A DNA stretch of 64,000 nucleotides from Mangifera indica (Eukaryota; Streptophyta; Magnoliopsida; Sapindales; Anacardiaceae): assembly GCF_011075055.1 (NCBI RefSeq), contig NC_058147.1, forward strand, positions 14,012,001-14,076,000. Direction: 5' to 3'. The notes under the pieces were generated by a model that saw only the letters and a program-made list of their open reading frames with translations, was not told where the DNA came from and made no database searches. The position numbers and the translations under genes were made by a program. Position 1 is the stretch's first letter. The number at the start of each line of letters is the position of its first letter. Of the stretch, positions 48,061 to 59,252 are shown in pieces.

Positions 48061-49303
48061 CATATTTTGCAATTATGGTTAACACTGGTCGTAGTAGTGC
48101 TACACGTGCCCCTAGGTCATCTAGAAATGTCAGAACTAGATCTTTTTAGCACCTATCAATTAAGCCAAGCTTTCAGAGGCTCTTTTTGATGAGACTCATT
48201 TTCATTCTTCCCAAGCTGCTGTGACCTATGCTAATCGCTATAGTCGTTGTGGTTTGTGTAAAACTCGTCGAGTTGATTTTAATTTGTTAGCACAATTCCA
48301 CCTTAGGACTTTTTTTGATAGATTTAGATGGACTCGTTTTATCACCTTAGGTGGTTATGTTTATCCTACCATTGTTCGTGAATTTTATGTGAATATGGAG
48401 TTTGATCGGCTTCATAACGAAGCCATCTCTTTTGTCTGAGACCATGATATTCATTTCTCTCTTACCAGTCTTCATGTCACCTTGGGTCTTCATGTTGTTT
48501 GTGGCCCTTTTTTTCCCCCTCGAGGGTGGCATTTCATTGATCCTTTATATCTTGATATCCTTTGAGCTATGACAGACAATCCTGACTATGATGTAGTTAC
48601 TCGTCCGCCCTATAGGCATCTCACTTTATCTACTCGTCTCCTTCATAACATTATCGGTTATACTCTTGTGTCAAAATCTAGTCATTCCAAGGGTCTTCTA
48701 TAGACCTTTGTCATGTCATTTTTTATCTGGTGGTCTCTACTCTTTCTTATCGGACCCATCGTTTACCTTATGCGCCTATCATCATATTGATTTCTTCAGA
48801 GGTGAGAGTTTCCTTCCTCAAAGAGCTAGATGTTGAGCCAACTATTGATCCATATACTGCTTCCAACCTCCATGTTATGGGTTTTCGTCAGCACAAAGAT
48901 GTATGACATCATATTTCTGAGATAATACCTAGTGAAGGTGAGGTTGTCAACGATCTAGGTACCGATATTGGTGTTGAGCCGTAGGCCCCTGATGCTCTAG
49001 CTAATGACACTGATACCAATGACAATGATGCTGAGGCAGATAAGGACTGAGATTTATTCGATTTATAGGCACGTCCTTCTGGCAAGAGATCTAAGATGGC
49101 TATTAGAGCGAGTTCATCTGCTGAGTAGGCCACCACCTCAGCTGCTGATCCTATCTCTATTTTATCTGCTAAGCTTTTTGATCTTCGTGCTAAGGTTCAC
49201 ACTAATTTTGCTACTGTTCTTGCTAGCATTGCTGATCTTCGAGCTGAGCTTAAATGTTACATAGATGAGCTTCTTCGTCGTTTTCCTCTGCCTCATTCTT
49301 AGT
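48061..49303 (+). pseudogene. Third ORF of the SIRE element (plant-transposon-protein domain), broken
   Basis: ATG at 48,061 or 48,076 (MVNTGRSSATRAPRSSRNVR), then a stop. The best block is 48,195-48,600: VTYANRYSRCGLCKTRRVDF, WTRFITLGGYVYPTIVREFY, FDRLHNEAISFV, stop, DHDIHFSLTSLHVTLGLHVV. This resembles the plant transposon domain often found downstream of pol in SIRE-like elements. The C-terminal part at 49,070-49,303 reads LFDLRAKVHTNFATVLASIA and YIDELLRRFPLPHS in one frame. At least four in-frame stops. In SIRE1 the equivalent position holds an env-like ORF, but I see no clear transmembrane segments here, so an envelope role is not supported. Confidence 0.65.
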
Positions 49304-49903
49304 TTATCTCTATTTTTCATTATATTTTTGTTATGTATGGACTTTTCTTATATACTCTTATTTTGTCGATTATCTCTATTTATACATTGTCTTCATGCAT
49401 TGATGTGGTTATGAATGATTATGGATATATTTAGACATTGTCTTGATGCTTATTTTTAGGCCATTTTGGTGATCATTGTTTTTACATTATTTATACATGT
49501 TAGTCTTCTTTTGTCTCCTTGATTATATCATTTTTATGCATTGCCTTATTCTTTTTGATAATGACAAAAGGGGAGAAAAGTTTGATTAACGATTGATATT
49601 GCGGATACTTTGATGTGGTTATGGAAGATTATGAGGATATATATTTGATTATGATGCAATATTTTATTGAAATTGTGGATATATTTGATTAATGAAATTA
49701 ATGTTGGATATATGATATAGATATGAATTGTATTAGTATTTGCATATATTCAGGGGGAGGAAACTTGATATTTTAAGGCGAACTCTTGCAAAATTTTCTT
49801 AAAAATCAAGTGTTTCTTAACTTCAAGGAAATACATTCATTGATATATTTTACAAAATTCCTTGAAGTGTATATGTGTTTGTCATCATCAAAAAGGGGGA
49901 GAT
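49304..49903 (+). other. SIRE 3' untranslated region with polypurine tract
   Basis: Non-coding. AAAAAGGGGGAGA at about 49,890-49,902 is the likely plus-strand primer. A second purine-rich run (AGGGGGAGGAA) is near 49,751. Confidence 0.7.
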
Positions 49904-51331
49904 TGTTTGCTTAAAAAGTCATTATGCTCTTATTTTGATGATAACAAACTAATATGTCTCTAAACATATTGACTAATGATTTTACTTGAGTGTGAGTTTA
50001 GATTGCAAAAATTTATCTAATACACTTGAAGGAGTTTCAAGATGGAAATAAAGACAAAACTCAAGTGAAAAAATCTTGAAAATTTGAAGTAAAACTCAAG
50101 TTTAGGTAGATATATTTGTAATTTGGAACATTCATTTTGATTAGAATATTTATTTGCATGTGATAGCTCATTTGAAAACTTATTCTCATATCACATTTTG
50201 GGTTAAAATGTTGTTTTTCAAACTTATTGGGTTAAGCCAATTTTTTCACTAAAGTTTATTAATTCATTTAATATGATGAAGTTTTGTGAACTACATTTTC
50301 ATATCTTAAAGTTGGTTTTGAAAGAATTTTCAAAAATGGGTTAAAGTGTCACTTTTCAAAGTTTTAGGGGTCAAATGTAATTTTTGAATTTTTTGGGGGT
50401 AAAATGTAATAGAATTCGGTCAACCAAATTTGACCAGTCGAATTCTTTGATAGCAGCTTCCAAATTGCCTAGAAGCCATGTATTTTGGCTTTCAGAAATT
50501 CAGTTGACCGAATTTTGGTTTGAACTTTCTAACGGGTAGTGCCACATAGGCACCACGGGAGTGCCATGTCACATCTGGTTGACCAAATTACATCCGATCG
50601 ACTGAATTTTATGTTTTCTGTAAAATTAAAATAGCTAGTTTTTGTGCACAGGGTAACTTTCCTCGTTTTTCCCTATATAAACCTAATCAAATTCATTCGA
50701 AAAGGACTTTTGCCACCAAGAACTTTCACATTTTTTAGAGCAAATTAGTTTTGAGCTATTAACTTGCAAATTCTCTTCTCTAATCAAAACCCTTGCTCAT
50801 ATACTTTGTAATTTCATTTGCATTGGGTTGTACTAAGCTTAATCTTTCAATACACTCTTTGAAAGAAATCATACTTCGAATTCATACTAAAATTCGTACT
50901 ATAAAAAAGTGAGATTTACTGTTGGAGAGATTAGAAAATTTCTAGTGAGAGAAATTGAGCTTTAACATTTGTAAAAGTTAATAACACCTTGGAAGCTATT
51001 TTATTGTGAAGAAAAGCTTGGTTGAGTTTTTGGTCAACCAAGGATTAGTGAAATACTCTAAAGGAGAAAACTTGGAGGAGTGGACGTAGGCCGGGTTGAG
51101 CCGAATCACTATATATCCAGTGTTTAATTTTCTTTTCCCTTAAACCCACACTTTATGTTATGTTATTTTGATTGTATCAATTATTTGAAATATTTTTGTT
51201 AATCTCATAAATTGGATTAAAAAAATAGTCAACATTCATTTATTTGAATAAATTGTTTTAATTCTCTAATTTGGTAAAGATTGTTTTAAATTGTCTAATT
51301 CACCCCTCCTCTTAGGTCATTCGATCCTTCA
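49904..51331 (+). repeat. 3' LTR of the SIRE-type element
   Basis: 1,428 bp, starts TGTTTGCTT, ends GATCCTTCA. TATA box at 50,674-50,680. Base differences and small indels from the 5' LTR are visible in most lines. Confidence 0.92.
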
Positions 51332-52368
51332 TACTATTTTTAGATGCAAGGAATTGCAAGAAGCTCCAATCATTACCATATCTTCCATCACACCTAGAAG
51401 AATTAAATACAGATGTAGTGGAACTAATATTTCAGCGCTGTTGCCAATTCGCATATGCCAGAATTGAGTTTATCTTTACAAACTGCCTGCACCTGAATCA
51501 AAAAACATGCAACAACATTTTGGTAGATTCACAACTACAACTTCAGCATATATCATCTAAATCATTAAGACATTGCCATGAAAAGGTACCTTTTTTCTCT
51601 TTCACTATCTGTTTGAGAAATCATGAATGTTCAATTTTATTTCAGGTATATAAAAAGATACCTTCAACTAGTTTGTGCCTACCTGGGAGTAAAATTCCTG
51701 ATTGGTTTGCCTATCAAAGTTCAAGATCTTCAATAATTATTGTGTTACCTCAGCACTGATGCAATAAAAAGTTCATCGGATTTGTTCTGTGTGCTATCAT
51801 TGCATTTGAGGGGAGTTATTGTGGCCATGGTCTTTATGTTGGTTCTTCTTACCAGTTTTAAACCAGTGATAATCAGTGAGATCCCTCTATATTTGGATTT
51901 AACCTTTCTATTACTGGTAGGTGGCCTTTCACATCTATTGATTCTAAGCACATTGTACTAGGGTATAGTCCTGTTCGGATTCTTAAGGGAGAATATACAA
52001 CTGCCTCTTTTAAGTTTCGTCCATCTATTTATGGTTATAAAGGCCCTGTAAATGGTTGCAAGGTAAAATATTGTGGGGTATCTCTACTATATACACAGCC
52101 CAATATGATCCAATCTTACCTCTCTGTCAAGAATTTGGCTCCTATGATAACAACAGTAGATTATATTAAAACTAGGAAACACCATGCTGATTACAACCCT
52201 GATCAGACTAATTCAACTGAAATTAGAAGTGGAGGAACTGATGACGAGTTGGAACCTGTTAGAGCCAAGGTGCACACAAGAGAGAAGAGAAAAAGAGGTG
52301 CTGTGAAGGAAGCTGAGAATACAGGTGGCAGAAACTTTGCAGCTACAGATGTCACTCAATCAGTATGA

Positions 52369-54165
52369 GGAATGGCAGTAGACAAACAATCATCCCAAGA
52401 TGGGCCATCAACTAGTATGCAGCATGAGCATGGGACCACAAAGATAACCTTAGCTGAGATGTCACCACAAAATTGGAGAGGCAGTTATGGGAAGGAAATA
52501 GAAGGAGACCTGGAGGCGAAGGAGGACAGAGAAGAAAATTGAGAAAAAGGAGTGTAGGGAGAGCTTCCTCCTCTCGAATGCTGGAGGAAGATTTTTTGTT
52601 TTCTTTTTAGTTTGAATTTCTGTTTTCCTTTCATTGTGAGTTTGGAGAATTAGTATGCTAAGTTTGTAAGAAACACTTTCACCAGTGAACTTTATATATA
52701 TTTCTGGAAAGATTATCAATATAAGCAGTATTCCATACATTGCTATCGAGTTTGTTACACAACAATATTCATTACATTTCAATTCAGCCATTTAATGCAA
52801 ACATCCACAATAGCTCTGTTTCAGCAACAATACAACCCAGAAATCTTGGTTCAGTAGCTACCTACAGCAGCGTTGTCACCAACAAGCAGCATCTTATCAC
52901 AGTATCACATTTTTAGCAGTCACAAATTCCAGAAATCCTTGAACAACAACTTCCCAGCAGCAGCAGAATCATCATTCCAACAGAACCCGTTAGCAGAACA
53001 CTCCAGGTACCTATTAGAACCACATGAGAGAGTTTACAAAATTTGAAACCAATGATTGTTGATTGCTACTCTTCTATAATTGGACTTTTGGGACTTTGTT
53101 CGACTATTAAAGCTACTTATGGGTTCTCTATCGACTTTTGGTAATTTACGTATCATCACTTTCATGTTCGTATTAGTTTAAGAATACTTTCAGCTTTATG
53201 TTCTTGGGTTTGATATTGTACTGCCCTGCCTGCAGTCATACTTCAAAGTTGCGTGGTGTTTTGGTGATTTATTAAAAAATATTTTTATTGTTTAGATTTT
53301 CAGGTGTTTTTTATTTTATATAATTATCTTATGCATTTTCATTCTTTATGTCTACTTCATAAGTATCTTATAAGGTCTCTCTTGTCTTAGTATTACAAAA
53401 TTTAATTTCAACTTATTGAATGTCTTGGGCTTGATTGTCTAATTATTTGCCTTTGTTTTTTGATTCAGGAACTTAAAAAGCTGTGTGCATAGTATCTTTG
53501 ATGACATTGTTGACATTGTTGAATGCTTTTTGCCTGATCCTTAAACAGGCCTGTCCGTAGGCTAGAATTGCTTGTAACAGTTAAGTATATACTTCAATAG
53601 TCCTAATTTATATGCTTGTATGCTCATGTCATTGTGTAGGCATCAAGAACACTTGCACTGATTATAATTTTCTTGCTAAGTGGTATGTCAAAGTTAATGA
53701 TATGACATTCTTTATTCTTTCGCTTTTTATTTTTTTAGTATAAGTTATATTTATTGCTTGCTTGTGCTTTTAAATTACTAGTGTGAAGAAACATGAAATT
53801 GTATTTGATTCTTGCAGAGGCTCCAATGGACCTATGATTGGTCAGTTTCTTTGATAATGAAAAGGACAAGCATTTTGTTCTGTGTGGTGGAGGGAGTATT
53901 ACTGGTTTTGATTCTCTGTGGAAACCCGATTGCAAAACTGTAGGTATTCACTGTTTTACTTATTTAATATAAAGTTTTTGCTTAGAGGCTTCACTATTAC
54001 TTGGATGATATACGTGCGGTTATAATATAATGTTCATTGAAAAAGTGTTCCATGTTTATTATTTTTATGCGTTGATACTTGCTTAGAAAACTTTGATTTA
54101 GTTTGCTTAATAGTTTAACTTAGCAGTTCTTTCTCAATTTTACTATGTTTATGTCACGTAAGTGG
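52369..54165. other. Downstream of the TNL; possible unidentified exon at 53,818-53,939
   Basis: 52,369-53,800 looks non-coding (TNL 3' flank). At 53,818-53,939 a stretch between TTGCAG and a GTAGGT donor contains FFDNEKDKHFVLCGGGSITG, preceded in frame by a stop. I do not recognise it. It could be an exon remnant of an unknown gene. Confidence 0.25.
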
Positions 54166-54170
54166 AGGAG

Positions 54171-54515
54171 TGATATGAGAATTTTGATAAAGGAGATGGA
54201 AGAAAATAAGAGAGGAAGTTATTGGCTTTTAAAAACTGTCCTTTATTGCAGATTTTGCTGACTATATATAATAGTCTTACAAATGCTGTAGAGAATAAAA
54301 TAGTGCTAAGAATTAGGAAAACAAAGCTATCCACTAACACTTTATGGCTTTCATGGCTTATTTTACGGAAACAACAACTATCCACATTCTTCTTCCAGCT
54401 AGTGCAGTTGAGTATGGCTTATGATGCGGAACTAGCAAACAACTAAAGTAGACTGAGTCAATCCATGTTACCAGTTGAGTAAGTGGTAAGTTACCACAAA
54501 TGGTGGCACTTAACA
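54171..54515 (-). repeat. 3' LTR of the Reina-type element
   Basis: Minus strand TGTTAAGTGCC..CTCATATCA. TATA-like TATATATAG near 54,260-54,275 and an AATAAAGGA polyadenylation-like signal near 54,240. Confidence 0.95.
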
Positions 54516-54527
54516 TTCCTCCCCCCT
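54516..54527 (-). promoter_or_regulatory. Polypurine tract
   Basis: AGGGGGGAGGAA on the minus strand directly before the 3' LTR, overlapping the end of pol by nearly nothing. Confidence 0.85.
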
Positions 54528-57500
54528 TTAAAGATCCTTGTCCGCAAGGATAAAGTCAAGATAGGATTTAGCAAAGTGCCATGCATTTTCCCAGGTCGCA
54601 TCTTCTACCGGTGCTCCTTTCCATTTGACTAAGATCTCAGACCATGGACGATATTTGCCTTTATGAACGACACGACGGTCTAGGATAGTTTCAGGTTAGG
54701 GCAGAATGGTAGAATCCTCTGTGATTGGTGGAAGTTCAATAGAGCTCGGAGTGACTAATCCCAAATACTTCCGTAACAAACTAACATGAAACACATTATG
54801 AATTTGAGAATTAGGAGGAAGGGCCAATCTATATGCCACCGAACCTACCTTTTCAATGATTTGATATGGACCAAGAAAACGAGGAGCAAGCTTCATTGAA
54901 CCTCGAAAAGCAATGAAAGTCTGTCGATATGGTTGAAGCTTCAAATACACATAGTCTCCGACGACATAAGAAACCTCGCGTCGATTTTGATCTGCTTGAC
55001 ATTTCATTCGATCTCGTGCCAATGAAAGATTGTGGCGTAACTCTCGTAAAATGACATCACATAAGCCAAAACACTTGGGGGTGGTATGCCATAAACGGCT
55101 TCGAAGGGTGTTAACTTGGTGGTAGAATGAACTGATGTGTTATAACTAAATTTAGGCCAGGGAATCCATTCCAGCCATTTTCGTGGTTGGTCACCAACAA
55201 AACATCTCAAATATTGCTCCAAGGTGCGATTGACGACCTCAGTTTGACCATCGGACTGTTGGTGGTAACTTGAACTCATGCAAAGCTTGGTTCCTTGCAA
55301 CTGGAATAGTGCTCGCCAAAAAGAGCTAATATACACCTTGTCTCGGTCGCTAACAATGCATGTTGGGATGCCATAGAGACGAACAACATTGGCAACAAAT
55401 GCCTTGGCGACGATGATAGCAGTAAATGGGTGTTTCAAGGCAACAAAGTGGGCATACTTCGTGAGTCGATCAATGATGACCATGATAACAGTATGTCCAT
55501 TAGAGGGTGGTAACCCCTCAATAAAGTCTATTGAAACATCAGTCCATATTCGAGTAGGGATTGGCAATGGCTGAAGCAATCCAGTAGGCTTCATACAATC
55601 ATTTTTGTATCGTTGACATATATCACATTGTTGCAAAAATGTCTTCACCGTTGAACACATATTAGACCAGAGGAAGCTGTGTTTAATACGAGAGAGAGTC
55701 TTATGGAACCCAAAATGCCCACCAGTGGGAGATGAGTGACAGTCTGTAATTATTTCTTGGATCAAAGTTGAAGTGGGGCTCAAGTAGACTTTGTTATTTT
55801 TAAACCACATTCCATCTCGGAAGACTAGTTGGTGGTGTTTGTTGGCTGTAATCAATTCCTTATAGAAAGGATCTTGTTGAACTTCTTTTTGGAGAATCTG
55901 CCACCAATCTGCTCGTGGCATTGAAATGGATAAAAATTGAAATTCAGCTGCATGTGATAAGGAATCTGCACCTTGATTTTCAGATCCCTTTCTGTATTCA
56001 ATTTCATAATCATAACCAAGTATTTTTGGGAGTAATCGAGTCTGTGTCGGAATAGTGATTCGTTGCTTGAGAAGGTATCTCAGACTTTTTTTATTGGTAT
56101 GGACTGTAAATGGTTTTCTGAGTAAATACGGACGCCATTTTCGGATTGATTTGACAATTGCCAACATTTCTTTCTCATAGGTAGAGAGTGCCAAGGCCGA
56201 TCCTTTTAAAGCTTCGCTGAAATAAGCTAGTGGTCGATTGTTCTGAGGAAGGATTGCACCGATTCCAATTCCACTTGCATCACTCTCAATCACAAATTTT
56301 TGAGAAAAATCTAGAAGACACAGAACTGGTGGTGAAGTCAATGCTTGCTTCAATTATTTGAAGGCTATCTCAGCATCCGTATTCCATTGAAACCCATCCT
56401 TGGTCAAGAGTTGAGTTAGAGGAGCAGCCATAGATCCAAAATTACGGATAAACTTTCGATAGTAACCTGCTAAGCCAAGGAATCCCCGTACTCCTTTTGC
56501 TGTGGTTGATGTTGGCCATTCAAGGATTGCTTGTATTTTGGTTGGATCAACTTTCACTCCTTGCTCTGAAATAATGTGGCCTAAGTAGTCGACCTGCTTA
56601 ACTTCGGACCTGCATTTTGATTCCTTTGCAAATAATTTGTTAGTTGATAAGATTGTTAAAACCGTTCACAACTGTGAAAGATGATCTTCCCAGGATTTAG
56701 AGTACACCAGAATGTCATCAAAGAAAACCAAAATAAATTTTCGAAGATAAGGACGAAAGAGGTCATTCATGAGACTTTGGAAGGTTGCAGGTGCATTGGT
56801 GAGACCAAATGGCATGACAATGAACTCATAATGTCCTTCGTGTGTTCGAAAAGCTGTTTTCAGAATATCGTCCTCATGCACTCGAATCTGATGATAGCTA
56901 GCTCGTAAATCCAATTTAGAGAAGAACTTAGCCCCATGAAGCTCGTCTAAAAGCTCATCGATCACAGGAATGGGTATTTATCTTTGATTGTTATATTGTT
57001 CAATGCTTGGTAGTCTACGCAAAATCGCCAATCGTCCTCCGCCTTTTTCACTAATAAGACCAGTGATGAAAATGGGCTATTATTGGGCCTTATCAAGCCA
57101 GACTGCAAAAGCTCCTTCACCATTTTTTCTATTTCAGTCTTCTGGTAATAAGGGTATCGGTATGGTCGCACACTCACAAGTTTTGTATTTGGCTGTAATG
57201 GAATACGATGGTCATGCAGTCGCTTTGGAGGTAAGCTCATGGGTGGTTCAAATACTTGGGGAAACTCAGTGAGAAGACGATCCAGGTCAGGTGGGAATGA
57301 GTTATGTTGGGGGCCATTAATAGATGGAATGATTTGGAAGAAAAGTCCAATACCTTCTAGGCCATTGAGTTCTTTGTCAGATAAAGGTTTCATGTCAGCA
57401 TGCTTCAATCCTTGGAAAGTGCAGGGAACCTCTCCAACTTTGAAGGTCATGGCCAGTTGCTTGCAATCTGTCTCGATAGGGCCAAGAGTCTCAAGCCATT

Positions 57501-58860
57501 GTACGTCTAAGACCAATTGACATGCTGCAACGGGAAGAACATAATAGTCAGCAATGAGGGAAAGACCTTGGATAGTGATGGTGAGTGTTTGACACTGCCC
57601 AGCACATTCTATTTTCTCTCGATTAGCCACCATAACTTGGGATTTCTTGTCTCGAATCACAGGTAACCCATATTTGCTGACTAAGGCTTGATCATTGAAA
57701 TTATGGGTACTGCCGCTATCTATGAGCATAGTTATATTTTTGTTTTTCAGCTTGCCTAAGACGCGTATTGTTTGTGGATGGCTGGTTCCTGCAATCGCAT
57801 GAAAGGAAATTTCAGGAATTGCATCTAGACACTCTGGCTCTTCTCGAGTAGTATTATTATCCTCGGAACCTAGAGGCAGTGAGTCTTCGATCATGAATAA
57901 TTACGGACATTTGCAACGATGGCCTGGAATGAACTTCTCGTCACAATAGTAACATAACCCCTTTTCTCGTCGCTCTCGTGCCTCTTGATTGGTGATTCGA
58001 CGAAATGTTGTTGGAGGATTATTTGAATTTGAATTCACACGCTGATTTGGTAGGGGGCCTAGTACGCCAGCTGTTGAGTTGGGATTGACCTTTGAAGTCG
58101 GTAAAGTTGGTTGGGAGCGAAATGGTTGGCTTGGTTTCTTTTGTAATTGATGGCGTTCCTCAATCAGCCTAGCAACTCCAATTGCATCTGACAAGGAGCG
58201 AGGCTATTTAATTTTTACATCGAGACGAATGTCTTCTCGAAGCCCTGCAATAAAGCAATCGATAAGAAAATTTTCAGGAAGGTCATCAACTTGGTGGGAA
58301 AGTTTTTCAAAAACTTCTTGGTAGGCTGCTACAGTTGAGGTCTGTTTAAGTCTAGTGAGAGCTTCCGACGGGTCTTCGTAATCAGTTGGACCAAAACGGT
58401 AAATGATCGCCTTGGTGAATTCATCCCATGTAAGCGGCCCACGAAATTTCATTAACCACCTATGCCATTGTAGGGCAATGCCTTCAAGATGGAAAGATGC
58501 TAGCTGAACTTGTTGGTTAGGTACAATATTTTGGAAATCAAAATATTGTTCTGCCTTGTAGACCCATCCAGTTGGGTCTTCGCCATTAAACTTTGGAAAG
58601 GATAATTTGAGGTTTTGGTGATGGTGGCCATTACTAGTGTTAGTGTGAGCAGCATTTGGCGAATGTGAAGATTCTCCCTGGAAAAATGGGTTGATTTCAG
58701 GATGGCTAGTGTGTGAGTTTCTCAAGGCTCGTAAAGCTTGAAGCTCCGTTAACACTGTTTGCAGGGTAGTATTAACCTGATCAAAACTTGATTCATGTCG
58801 GGCCAATATTTCGTTGACCTCATTGCGAAATTCTGCATTTGTTTTACCACGAGTATCCAT
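54528..58860 (-). pseudogene. Reina gag-pol with chromodomain, about seven lesions
   Basis: Gag starts at ATG 58,860 (MDTRGKTNAEF) with FPKFNGEDPTGWVYKAEQYF and a zinc knuckle (CYYCDEKFIPGHRC). Protease: IDSGSTHNF near 57,720. RT at about 57,070-56,666: [37 protein letters not shown], catalytic [10 protein letters not shown]. RNase H: FVIESDASGIGIGAIL, STYEKEMLAI. Integrase zinc finger H..H..CDICQRYK; core IDFIEG, VSDRD, GQTEVVNR (DDE present). Integrase C-terminus: VGDYVYLKLQPYRQ, FHVSLLRKY. Chromodomain: PETILDRRV, ILVKWKGAP, ATWENAW. Stop at 54,528-54,530. Lesions: stops near 58,201, 57,898, 56,664, 56,352 and 54,692; frameshifts near 56,970 and 55,050. The chromodomain is thought to direct integration to heterochromatin. 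Confidence 0.92.
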
Positions 58861-58888
58861 GGTAGAAACCTGAGACCTGTGGAAGTCT

Positions 58889-58901
58889 GGCTCTGATACC
58901 A
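58889..58901 (-). promoter_or_regulatory. Primer-binding site for initiator-Met tRNA
   Basis: TGGTATCAGAGCC on the minus strand, one base inside the 5' LTR, the canonical plant sequence. Confidence 0.95.
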
Positions 58902-58902
58902 C

Positions 58903-59247
58903 TGATATGAGAATTTTGATAAAGGAGATGGAAGAAAATAAGAGAGGAAGTTATTGGCTTTTAAAAACTGTCCTTTATTGCAGATTTTGCTGACTATATA
59001 TAATAGTCTTACAAATGCTGTAGAGAATAAAATAGTGCTAAGAATTAGGAAAACAAAGCTATCCACTAACACTTTATGGCTTTCATGGCTTATTTTACGG
59101 AAACAACAACTATCCACATTCTTCTTCCAGCTAGTGTAGTTGAGTGTGGCTTATGATGCGGAACTAGCAAACAACTAAAGTAAACTGAGTCAATCCATGT
59201 TACCAGTTAAGTAAGTGGTAAGTTACCATAAATGGTGGCACTTAACA
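58903..59247 (-). repeat. 5' LTR of the Reina-type element
   Basis: 345 bp. Compared with the other LTR I count five differences, all C/T or G/A. Confidence 0.95.
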
Positions 59248-59252
59248 AGGAG

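Larger units (their letters stand above)
40659..51331 (+). mobile_element. Complete SIRE-type Ty1/copia element, 10.7 kb
   Basis: Direct LTRs at 40,659-42,105 and 49,904-51,331, flanked by perfect 5-bp duplications TACTA (40,654-40,658 and 51,332-51,336). A primer-binding site starts just inside the left LTR and a polypurine tract (AAAAAGGGGGAGA) precedes the right LTR. Internal order is gag, protease, integrase, RT, RNase H, then an extra ORF. Long LTRs, a large gag with a coiled-coil tail, and a post-pol ORF fit the SIRE/Maximus lineage. It sits between the LRR and the C-terminal part of the TNL. LTRs differ at many sites, so it is older than the Reina element at 54 kb. Confidence 0.92.
37128..52368 (+). 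pseudogene. TIR-NB-LRR resistance gene, broken and split by a copia element
   Basis: Exon 1, 37,128 to ~37,629: ATG at 37,128, then TIR domain (FDVFLSFRGEDTRDNFTSPL, GDEISPMLLKVIESS, FSEDYVFSRRCLDEL). A frameshift or stop near 37,560 precedes a normal end (NALAEAANLSRWDSSETK in another frame). Exon 2, 38,238-39,290: NB-ARC with P-loop GMGGIGKTT, an extra T near 38,460, kinase-2 VFIVLDDV after a TAG near 38,620, RNBS-B SRIIINTRD and further lesions. Exon 3, 39,445-39,783: TSIEGTFLDMSKIK. LRR exon from 39,856 (LPSSIDYLIGLRELTLVNLK, NLQGNNFRSLPRSIK) to 40,658. The SIRE insert occupies 40,659-51,331. The C-terminal post-LRR part resumes at 51,337 (DARNCKKLQSLPYLPSHLEE), with an intron at 51,586-51,645, then GSKIPDWFAYQSS and an in-frame TGA at 51,757 where the family has Trp. 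It ends at 52,368. TNLs are cytoplasmic or nuclear immune receptors; this one is dead. Confidence 0.88.
54171..59247 (-). mobile_element. Complete Reina-type Ty3/gypsy chromovirus, 5.1 kb
   Basis: Identical-length 345-bp LTRs (54,171-54,515 and 58,903-59,247), perfect target duplication AGGAG (54,166-54,170 and 59,248-59,252), a primer-binding site and a polypurine tract. One gag-pol with a C-terminal chromodomain. Short LTRs, about 5 kb total and the chromodomain fit the Reina clade. By eye the LTRs differ at five positions, all transitions, about 1.4%, the lowest divergence of any pair in the window. Confidence 0.95.

Noticed and set aside
48061..49303. SIRE third ORF as an envelope gene
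   Set aside because: No signal peptide or clear transmembrane segments. Similarity is to the plant transposon domain, not to envelope proteins.
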